Source: PWND01 sp964601515
Lineage (GTDB): Bacteria > Bacteroidota > Bacteroidia > Bacteroidales > UBA7960
DNA: 5,037 bases
Assembly (NCBI GenBank): GCA_964601515.1
Contig: CAZRNU010000187.1
Location: 1 to 5,037, forward strand
Direction of reading: 5' to 3'
Shown: positions 1 through 5,037 of the stretch, piece after piece
Layout: the number at the start of each line of letters is the position of its first letter
How positions within the stretch are numbered: position 1 is the stretch's first letter
Made by a program: the position numbers and the translations under genes
Notes under the pieces: generated by a model
Told to the model about the DNA's origin: nothing
Database searches by the model: none
What the model saw: the letters and a program-made list of their open reading frames with translations, nothing else

Positions 1-112
1 TCATAAACTATGTTTTTAGTATTTATTTTTAGAAAAAACAAAAATAATGAGAAAATAGCATAATACCTAAAAAACAGGATTACTATATAACTTAACAAGT
101 CGTTATCTTAAG

Positions 113-120
113 TATTTTTG
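113..120 (+). promoter_or_regulatory. Candidate -7 promoter element for cinA
   Basis: The octamer TATTTTTG fits the Bacteroidota sigma-70 -7 consensus TAnnTTTG and lies 28 bases before the cinA start codon, giving a predicted leader of roughly 20-25 bases. No clear TTTG-type -33 element is visible at the usual spacing. Because the flanking DNA is very AT-rich, a chance match is quite possible. The rest of 1-148 shows no recognisable gene. Confidence 0.35.
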
Positions 121-148
121 CATTATTAAAAACCAATAAAATAATTTT

Positions 149-1396
149 ATGAATGCTGAAATTATTAACATAGGAGAGGAACTGTTAATAGGCCAGGTTG
201 TAAATACAAACGCAACATGGATATGCCAAAAACTCAATGAAATTGCAGTACAGGTAAAACATATTTCAATAATATCTGATAATGAACAGGACATTTTTAA
301 TGCTTTGGATGTTTCTTTGAAAAGAGCTGAAGTTGTAATTATTACAGGGGGGCTAGGCCCAACAAAAGATGATTTAACAAAAGATGCATTGGTTAAATAT
401 TTTAATGCAAAGCTTGAACTTAATGAAACAGTTTTAAATGATATTGCTTCATTTTTTAAAAAACGAGGTATGCCGCTTACCGAGTTGAACAGACTTCAGG
501 CAATGGTGCCGGTAGGCTTCGACATAATAAGAAATCCTGAAGGGACTGCACCGGGGCTTGTGTATCGCAAAAGTAAAAAGCTTCTGGCTGCACTGCCGGG
601 TGTTCCTTTCGAGATGAAGTATATGATTGAAAACTATATTATTCCTGAATTGAAGAGTCAAACTCAAAATGAGTTTATTGTTCATAAAACTATACTTACA
701 CAAGGCATTGGAGAGTCTTTTCTTGCTGCAATTATTGAAAAGTGGGAAGATAATTTACCTGAAAATATCAATCTGGCATATTTGCCATCAGCAGGAATTG
801 TCAGACTAAGGCTTACCGGAAAAGGGATTGATAGAAAGCAACTGCAAAAACAAATTGCAAAAGAGGTGGCTAAATTGAAAAAGCTTATTTCTGAATACAT
901 TTTTGGCTATGATAATGACAAATTAGAGGAGATAGTAGTAAAGTTACTTTCAAAAAATAATCTTACTCTTTGTATTGCGGAAAGTTGTACAGGCGGTTAT
1001 ATATCTCACCTTATTACAAGCATTCCGGGTTGTTCTGCTTGTTATAAAGGGTCAATAACATCTTATAGTAACGATGTTAAGATTAATCAGTTGTGTATTC
1101 CATCTCAGATTATTGAAAAATATGGTGCTGTCAGCAAAGAGGTTGCTGTTGCAATGGCTGAGGGAGTTAGAAAAGTATTAAAAACTGATTATTCAGTCGC
1201 TGTTACAGGCATTGCCGGTCCGGGAGGCGGATCAAAGAATAAACCTGTAGGGTTAGTTTATATTTCGGTTTCTTCAGAAGATGAAACTATTGTTGAAAAG
1301 TTTTTATTTGGAGATAGAAGAGATAGAAATATTGTAAGAAGTTCTGTTACAGCTTTGAATATGCTTAGAAGACAAATAAAAAAGGCTGTTTTATGA
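149..1396 (+). CDS. cinA: CinA: nicotinamide-nucleotide amidase with N-terminal COG1058 (MoCF-like) domain
   Basis: Full-length 415-residue CinA family protein, cytoplasmic. Residues 1 to about 170 form the COG1058/MoCF-biosynthesis-like domain, with NIGEELLIGQVVNTN at 7-21 and TGGLGPTKDD at 66-75; in characterised homologues this domain has ADP-ribose pyrophosphatase activity. A linker domain (about 175-252) precedes the C-terminal CinA/PncC domain (about 258-412), which deamidates nicotinamide mononucleotide to nicotinate mononucleotide in pyridine nucleotide recycling. That domain has AESCTGG at 277-283, VTGIAGPGGG at 352-361, KPVG at 365-368 and GDR at 388-390. Ser296 in the PGCS motif and Lys311 align, by my reading, with the Ser-Lys catalytic pair of PncC enzymes, so the domain looks active. 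The ATG at 149 is chosen because the conserved N-terminal strand begins immediately; no Shine-Dalgarno is evident, as is usual in Bacteroidota. The old name 'competence/damage-inducible' reflects Gram-positive context and should not be taken as function here. The gene stands alone and converges on the next one. Confidence 0.95.
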   Translation: MNAEIINIGEELLIGQVVNTNATWICQKLNEIAVQVKHISIISDNEQDIFNALDVSLKRAEVVIITGGLGPTKDDLTKDALVKYFNAKLELNETVLNDIASFFKKRGMPLTELNRLQAMVPVGFDIIRNPEGTAPGLVYRKSKKLLAALPGVPFEMKYMIENYIIPELKSQTQNEFIVHKTILTQGIGESFLAAIIEKWEDNLPENINLAYLPSAGIVRLRLTGKGIDRKQLQKQIAKEVAKLKKLISEYIFGYDNDKLEEIVVKLLSKNNLTLCIAESCTGGYISHLITSIPGCSACYKGSITSYSNDVKINQLCIPSQIIEKYGAVSKEVAVAMAEGVRKVLKTDYSVAVTGIAGPGGGSKNKPVGLVYISVSSEDETIVEKFLFGDRRDRNIVRSSVTALNMLRRQIKKAVL

Positions 1397-1411
1397 AACA
1401 GCCTTTTTTAT
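1376..1411. terminator. Bidirectional intrinsic terminator between cinA and the DUF4168 gene
   Basis: A perfect inverted repeat pairs 1376-1391 with 1396-1411 (16 bp) around the 4-base loop TATG. The core GGCTGTTT/AAACAGCC is flanked by an A-run on the left and a T-run on the right, so each strand yields a GC-core hairpin followed by a U-tract. It therefore fits a rho-independent terminator for both converging genes. The cinA stop codon TGA (1394-1396) lies across the loop and the right arm, and the last five or so codons of cinA form the left arm. The DUF4168 gene's stop codon is at 1427-1429, just ahead of it on the minus strand. Confidence 0.9.
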
Positions 1412-1426
1412 AAAAATATTAGGATT

Positions 1427-1969
1427 TTAGCTTTTGTCTTTATCTTGATTAGCTTTTTCTTCAGCTTCTTTTCTTCTTGCTTCGCGCGCAGCTTCTATAG
1501 CTCTTTCACGCATTAGTTCTCGAACATGATCCTGTAATGCTGTATCTTGTTGGTAAGAACGAAGAATTTCCTGATACAGTGAAGAGTTTAATCCATTTTC
1601 TTCAAGTATCATTTGCATAGCAGTTTGCATGTCGCGTTGGTGCTGACTGATAATTGGGCCAACAGTGTTAAATGCTTCAATCTCTTCATCTGAGAATGTT
1701 CCACTCTGTAATGCTCCAATCTGAGAAGCACGTGCAATCTGATTGTAACGCTCCATTGTTAAGTTTTGCTCAACTATAGATGCTTCAATTTTTTCATTAT
1801 TTTCTTTTCTTAATTCACTAATCTCTTTGTTTGAGTCGATAAAACCAAGAAGAGATTCATTTGAATATTTGAACTTATTTTCTTGGTCATCAGTTGCTAA
1901 TAGATTAAATGGGAATACTGCCAATAAGAAAACTGCAACAATAACTTTGAATAATGATTTGGTTGACAT
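1427..1969 (-). CDS. Exported DUF4168-like protein with internal duplication
   Basis: A 180-residue protein of unknown function. Residues 1-25 look like a Sec signal peptide: MSTK, then a hydrophobic core (about 8-24) ending NLLA before TDD, with likely cleavage after Ala25 and no lipobox Cys. This implies a periplasmic or secreted location. The mature part is predicted to be almost entirely helical and contains the DUF4168 pattern: SDEEIEAF (93-100), a Gln/Met-rich helix, then ENGLNSSLYQEILRSYQQD (124-142). A related copy runs over 36-83, including LTMERYNQIARASQ (70-83). The two 48-residue units align without gaps at about 23% identity (11 of 48). The tail from about 150 is a charged Arg/Glu/Ala/Lys helix ending in KDKS. 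DUF4168 proteins are typically small exported helical proteins without a known activity; I assign no function. The ATG is supported by the signal peptide and an upstream promoter match. It lies downstream of, and on the same strand as, the lysine degradation genes, but appears to have its own promoter. Confidence 0.8.
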   Translation of the reverse strand: MSTKSLFKVIVAVFLLAVFPFNLLATDDQENKFKYSNESLLGFIDSNKEISELRKENNEKIEASIVEQNLTMERYNQIARASQIGALQSGTFSDEEIEAFNTVGPIISQHQRDMQTAMQMILEENGLNSSLYQEILRSYQQDTALQDHVRELMRERAIEAAREARRKEAEEKANQDKDKS

Positions 1970-2010
1970 TGTGTTTTTTTTTTTTGGTTAATTTTTTATA
2001 TTTCGACTTG

Positions 2011-2018
2011 CAAAGGTA
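2011..2018 (-). promoter_or_regulatory. -7 promoter element for the DUF4168 gene
   Basis: On the minus strand the sequence reads TACCTTTG followed by C, an exact and typical example of the Bacteroidota -7 element TAnnTTTG. It lies about 42 bases before the start codon at 1969, implying a leader of about 35 bases. A second overlapping match, TAATTTTG, sits just upstream on the same strand. No convincing -33 element is seen. The leader contains a run of 12 A residues (plus-strand T at 1974-1985) just before the start codon. Confidence 0.65.
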
Positions 2019-2070
2019 GCAAAATTATACCAACAGCCTGTTAAAAAATAATAAAGGATTAGCTAAGTGC

Positions 2071-3408
2071 CTATCCAATCATTTGATCTATAGGTAAATT
2101 GAATTCTTCAACCATTTTAATATTCATGTCTTCCAGCCTGTTCAATATCGGATTGTAAATTTCAGGAATTACAGGTATGTGCACTCCTTTAGCACTAATT
2201 TCTCCGGCTAGAATCATTTCAACTCCAACAGCTGCAGGAAGAGCAACAGTTCTAGCAACTGCAGTGTCTGTTGCCAATGTTCCGAAGTCTAGCATAGATG
2301 ATTTGATAACTTCTTTTCTCCCATCAGAATATTTAACAAGGAATATGTGCTGCATTACTACCATATCTCTCTCATTTCTTCCGAGTTCCATTTTCGAAAT
2401 CATTAAATCAGAAGTAATTTCAAATGGAGTGTCGGTTTGTCTGTTCATTGGTCTGTGATCGAATACCCCAAGCCATTCCAGAGCTTTTAAAGCATATGCA
2501 TCTTCGCTTATATTTAAGAATTTTGCCGACTTTCGTATAATGTCAGCAGAACTGTCAGCGCCAATAAGCACAGCAACCATTTCAGCATAAGTTTTTCCTG
2601 TAAAATCATAAGAATCAGAAGAGATTAACTTTAGAGCTTTCATTGCATCAATAGTTTCGCACCAGCCCGGAAATCTGAAAGTTCCTCTCATGATTGTACT
2701 TGTCTCCTGAATTCCGTATATGTCGATATAAGAAACCGAGTCTCTATTTGGGTAGATTTCCAATTTGCCAACTTGAGGAAAGTCTACTGATAATGGGTTT
2801 TTAAATAAGTTTTCAGTAGGAACGCTAATGTTTTTACCGTGTTTCAGATAATTAGCTTCATTATTACCTGCCATAACAACACCTTTGGGGCTCCATGAAA
2901 ATTTATATCTAAATGGGTTATTGGCAGCTTCAGGAGCAGGCAGTGCTCCGCATATTGAATAAAACTCTTCAATTTTTCCGTTATTATTATGAACATGATC
3001 AATTATTCTCATTGCAGACATATGATCAATTCCAGGGTCAAGACCAAGCTCGTTTAGAATAATAATTCCTGCGTCTTTTGCTGCATTATCCAATGCTTTC
3101 ATTTCAGGCTTTACATAAGAAGTTGTAACCATATTTTTCTTATGTTTTATGCAATACTTAGCAACAATAACATGAAACATCCATGGAAGAAGGCTTACTG
3201 TGATGTCGTGTTCATTTACCATTTTATCCAAAGCAGCTTCGTTGTCAACACTCCACTGAATAGCCTGAGAATTGTTATATCCTTTTGTAAGCTCTTCGGC
3301 TTTTTCCTTTACTAAATCAGCAACTGACACAAAATATCCTTTATCCAGCAGGTAAGTAACAATTGGTCTTGCAACCATACCGGCACCTAGTATTAGTACT
3401 TTTTTCAT
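2071..3408 (-). CDS. Saccharopine dehydrogenase (NADP+/NAD+, L-glutamate-forming), LYS9/AASS-C type
   Basis: A 445-residue cytoplasmic enzyme predicted to oxidise saccharopine to L-glutamate and 2-aminoadipate 6-semialdehyde, the second step of the saccharopine pathway. Residues 3-15 (KVLILGAGMVARP) form the Rossmann dinucleotide-binding loop. Family hallmarks follow: NELGLDPGIDHMSA at 119-132, CGALPAPEAANNPFRYKFSW at 153-172, FRFPGWCETID at 244-254, GRNERDMVVMQH at 343-354, and the C-terminal LPAAVGVEMILAGEI at 390-404. These match yeast Lys9 and the C-terminal half of animal AASS more closely than the L-lysine-forming Lys1 enzyme. Length is that of a complete stand-alone enzyme. The ATG is fixed by the Rossmann strand starting at residue 3. 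It follows the lysine-ketoglutarate reductase gene by 30 bases, so the two are very likely cotranscribed. Cofactor choice cannot be settled from sequence alone. No clear terminator follows its TAG stop, so some readthrough into the DUF4168 gene is possible. Confidence 0.92.
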   Translation of the reverse strand: MKKVLILGAGMVARPIVTYLLDKGYFVSVADLVKEKAEELTKGYNNSQAIQWSVDNEAALDKMVNEHDITVSLLPWMFHVIVAKYCIKHKKNMVTTSYVKPEMKALDNAAKDAGIIILNELGLDPGIDHMSAMRIIDHVHNNNGKIEEFYSICGALPAPEAANNPFRYKFSWSPKGVVMAGNNEANYLKHGKNISVPTENLFKNPLSVDFPQVGKLEIYPNRDSVSYIDIYGIQETSTIMRGTFRFPGWCETIDAMKALKLISSDSYDFTGKTYAEMVAVLIGADSSADIIRKSAKFLNISEDAYALKALEWLGVFDHRPMNRQTDTPFEITSDLMISKMELGRNERDMVVMQHIFLVKYSDGRKEVIKSSMLDFGTLATDTAVARTVALPAAVGVEMILAGEISAKGVHIPVIPEIYNPILNRLEDMNIKMVEEFNLPIDQMIG

Positions 3409-3438
3409 TTTTTTGAACTATATTAAGTATGATGAATT

Positions 3439-4752
3439 TTATAAGTATTTGGAAATGTATTCAAAGTCGGGTGTTAATTTGCCGTTTTTCAATATTAATG
3501 CTCTTTTAATAAATCCCGGCAAATTAAGTTCAGATAATGGTGCTGAAAAATCTGCGTTAGCAACCGGTGCAACAAGATTGTATAGAGCTTCTGAAAAGGC
3601 AACAGAAGAATCTCTTGGCAATTCGCTTGGGAGAATATCAACTGCCATAACTAAAATTCCATTTCCGGAAAAACCCATTGCTGGTTCATTTTTAATCGGA
3701 TCATATACAAAAACAGGATCTTCAATGGCTGTTCCTTTGTGAGTAAATTCAATAGATCCGTCAGGGTCGCATGTAATATCCCCAACAACAATTATTTTCG
3801 GGTTGCCTTGGCTGTAAAGTTCTTTAGCAAAAGATTTTGTAAATATTCTTGGGTAGCGTGTATCCCAATACATGCAATTCATTAAAATTGAAAGATTAGG
3901 TATGTATTGTTCAAAGTTGTTTGTGTAATTTTCCGGGTTTTTATAATAATGCTGGAGATCAAAATCTCTGTCATCATTATTGCTAAGCTTAGAAATATGC
4001 TCTTCTTTAAAAATTACCTTGTAAACAACATTGTTTGGTAAATTTTCCTGATTTTTCAGTTTTAGCAAATCTTCAGGTGATATTTCAATTGAAGGTAAAA
4101 GGTTGGCTATTTCCTGCGCTCCTACGGATACGTTGCCATATCCGGTAAACCCAATAGTAAAAGGCAGCAATTCCTTTGGTAGTCCATTTTTAGAAATTTC
4201 TTGCCCAACTTCAGAAATTACTTTTTTTGCGTCAGCTAATGAATTGTATTTACACGATTGTTGAATTTTTAAAAATACGTTGTCGGTATATCCAAACTCT
4301 TTTAGTCTCTGACCTGCACTCCATAAGGAATTAATCATTCCGGCATACCCTGCATATTTCCCGAAAAATATCAACCTTTTTTTCTGTTCATCTGTTACAA
4401 CTTCATAATCAATAAGATTGCATTGCATTTCCATCATCTTTTTCAGCATTGGCATATTGTAGGGCTGGCCTTTTATCACGTGGCTGAAGAATACATATGT
4501 TTTGCCATGTTCGAATGCGTTCTCAGGTATCTCTTTAACACCAAAAATAACATCACACTTTTTAAGGTCAGGCTCAACTCTTGCTCCTGCATTTTTAAAT
4601 TCTATATCAGAGAAAATTCTTTTTGGTGATGATTGAATTATAAATTCTAAATTGTGTTGTTTAATAAGCCTTTCGATGTGTTTAGGAACCAGCGGTGTAC
4701 GCCTCTCCATAATGTATTTATCCTCGTGACGGATTCCAATTACTGAACTCAT
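3439..4752 (-). CDS. Lysine-ketoglutarate reductase (saccharopine-forming), AASS-N type
   Basis: A 437-residue enzyme matching the N-terminal half of eukaryotic AASS/LKR-SDH. It is predicted to condense L-lysine with 2-oxoglutarate, using a reduced nicotinamide cofactor, to give saccharopine. The N-terminal AlaDh/PNT-like domain carries RHEDKYIMERRTPLVPKHI (8-26) and FFSHVIKGQPYNM (88-100), followed by LIDYE (113-117) and FGKYAGYAGMIN (130-141). The nucleotide-binding segment has GFTGYGNVSVGAQ (201-213), a GxGxxxxG loop. Further hallmarks are YKVIFKEEH (244-252), YIPNLSILMNCMYWDTRYP (283-301), GDITCDPDGSIEF (324-336) and LPSELPRDSS (374-383). Recollection of the human AASS sequence shows motif-by-motif agreement along the whole length. 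The alternative annotation 'alanine dehydrogenase' would be too loose, because these later motifs are specific to the LOR branch. It is the first gene of a two-gene unit with saccharopine dehydrogenase, in the same order as the domains of the fused enzyme. The ATG at 4752 leaves the usual few residues before the first strand. Confidence 0.9.
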   Translation of the reverse strand: MSSVIGIRHEDKYIMERRTPLVPKHIERLIKQHNLEFIIQSSPKRIFSDIEFKNAGARVEPDLKKCDVIFGVKEIPENAFEHGKTYVFFSHVIKGQPYNMPMLKKMMEMQCNLIDYEVVTDEQKKRLIFFGKYAGYAGMINSLWSAGQRLKEFGYTDNVFLKIQQSCKYNSLADAKKVISEVGQEISKNGLPKELLPFTIGFTGYGNVSVGAQEIANLLPSIEISPEDLLKLKNQENLPNNVVYKVIFKEEHISKLSNNDDRDFDLQHYYKNPENYTNNFEQYIPNLSILMNCMYWDTRYPRIFTKSFAKELYSQGNPKIIVVGDITCDPDGSIEFTHKGTAIEDPVFVYDPIKNEPAMGFSGNGILVMAVDILPSELPRDSSVAFSEALYNLVAPVANADFSAPLSELNLPGFIKRALILKNGKLTPDFEYISKYL

Positions 4753-4798
4753 ATTTAGTGTGATTTATATATGTAAAAGATTGTTTTTAAAAGTTTGG

Positions 4799-4806
4799 CA
4801 AAGCTA
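4799..4806 (-). promoter_or_regulatory. -7 promoter element for the lysine degradation genes
   Basis: On the minus strand the sequence reads TAGCTTTG followed by C, an exact fit to the Bacteroidota -7 element TAnnTTTG. It lies about 47 bases upstream of the reductase start codon, implying a leader of about 40 bases. No -33 element at normal spacing, operator palindrome or riboswitch-like structure is apparent in the divergent intergenic region 4753-4932, so control by lysine, if any, is not visible in the sequence. Confidence 0.55.
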
Positions 4807-4917
4807 CAAAAAATAAGATAATTCGCTAGCTCCTGTAACAAAAATATCTTCTTGTCCGTCTTATGCTCGAATATTGAGTTCTAAAAGAAAACTAGAAAAT
4901 TTCAGTTCCAAAAATTT

Positions 4918-4927
4918 TATCCTTTTG
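4918..4927 (+). promoter_or_regulatory. Possible degenerate -7 element before the last gene
   Basis: TATCCTTTTG, followed by CAAC, resembles the Bacteroidota TAnnTTTG element with one extra base between TA and TTTG. It ends only 5 bases before the ATG at 4933, so if real the transcript would have almost no leader. It may equally be a chance AT-rich match. No better promoter was found on the plus strand of this gap. Confidence 0.25.
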
Positions 4928-4932
4928 CAACT

Positions 4933-5037
4933 ATGAAAACAGCAGCAACATTATTTTTAGTATTCATTTTTGGAGTTGGCTTATATGCCAATATTCCTTT
5001 ATATGAAAAAAAGACTTTCAATGCAAGTCCTATCAGT
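4933..5037 (+). CDS. N-terminal fragment of an exported protein (cut by window end)
   Basis: Only the first 35 codons are present; the frame is open to the window edge. Residues 1-19 form a clear Sec signal peptide: MKTAAT, then a hydrophobic core LFLVFIFGVGLYA with likely cleavage after Ala19, before NIPLYEKKTF. There is no lipobox Cys, so the product is probably periplasmic, outer-membrane or secreted rather than a lipoprotein. The start is fixed because an in-frame TAA lies upstream at 4882 with no other ATG between. No Shine-Dalgarno is visible. It is divergent from the lysine genes. Too little is present to name a family. Confidence 0.75.
   Translation, partial: MKTAATLFLVFIFGVGLYANIPLYEKKTFNASPIS

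Noticed and set aside
10..41. GTTTTT...AAAAAC inverted repeat in the left intergenic region as a possible terminator of an upstream gene
   Set aside because: The stem is short, all A-T apart from one pair, and the intervening loop is long; such pairs are expected by chance in DNA this AT-rich.
449..900. Two overlapping minus-strand open frames inside cinA
   Set aside because: Both are antisense to conserved cinA sequence and have no recognisable domain or promoter.
2031..2042. AACAGCCTGTT inverted repeat as a terminator or operator for the lysine genes
   Set aside because: Only 4 bp can pair around a 3-base loop, with no U-tract directly after it on the minus strand; too weak to call.
2177..2458. 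Open frame of 93 codons on the plus strand
   Set aside because: It is entirely antisense to the conserved C-terminal part of saccharopine dehydrogenase, with low-complexity Ala/Ser/Thr content; a shadow frame.
3413..3742. Open frame of 109 codons on the plus strand
   Set aside because: It lies almost wholly antisense to the well-supported lysine-ketoglutarate reductase gene and its translation resembles no family; a shadow frame.
4753..4932. Possible lysine riboswitch or regulator binding site in the divergent intergenic region
   Set aside because: The predicted leader of the reductase gene is only about 40 bases, far too short for a lysine riboswitch, and no extended palindrome was found.

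Overview
The window is AT-rich, with weak or absent Shine-Dalgarno sequences. Three intergenic regions carry the Bacteroidota-type -7 promoter element TAnnTTTG. Together with a secreted DUF4168-like protein, this points to a member of the Bacteroidota, probably a Bacteroidales or Flavobacteriia-like lineage; the genus cannot be named from the sequence alone. No RNA gene, mobile element, CRISPR array or transfer signature was seen.

Layout, left to right. Positions 1-148 are intergenic and hold a candidate promoter. Positions 149-1396 (+) encode full-length two-domain CinA, a nicotinamide-nucleotide amidase with an N-terminal COG1058/MoCF-like domain. Its stop codon lies in the loop of a strong bidirectional terminator hairpin, shared with the convergent gene at 1427-1969 (-). 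That gene encodes a small exported DUF4168-like protein with an internal duplication. A 101-base gap follows, holding the DUF4168 gene's own promoter and a run of 12 A on its sense strand. Positions 2071-4752 (-) hold a two-gene unit in the order LOR then SDH: a lysine-ketoglutarate reductase (3439-4752) followed 30 bases later by a saccharopine dehydrogenase (2071-3408). A divergent intergenic region (4753-4932) carries the promoter for that unit and leads into a rightward gene at 4933, of which only the first 35 codons are present (signal peptide and start of the mature protein).

How the genes work together. The two reductase/dehydrogenase genes form the clear functional unit. The first condenses L-lysine with 2-oxoglutarate to saccharopine, and the second splits saccharopine oxidatively to L-glutamate and 2-aminoadipate semialdehyde. 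They match the two halves of the fused animal and plant enzyme AASS/LKR-SDH, in the same order, as separate proteins. The next enzyme, aminoadipate semialdehyde dehydrogenase, is not in the window. CinA (pyridine nucleotide salvage and repair) and the DUF4168 protein have no evident functional link to the lysine pair. Overall this is a normal chromosomal housekeeping and catabolic region; I see no convincing sign of a novel system.
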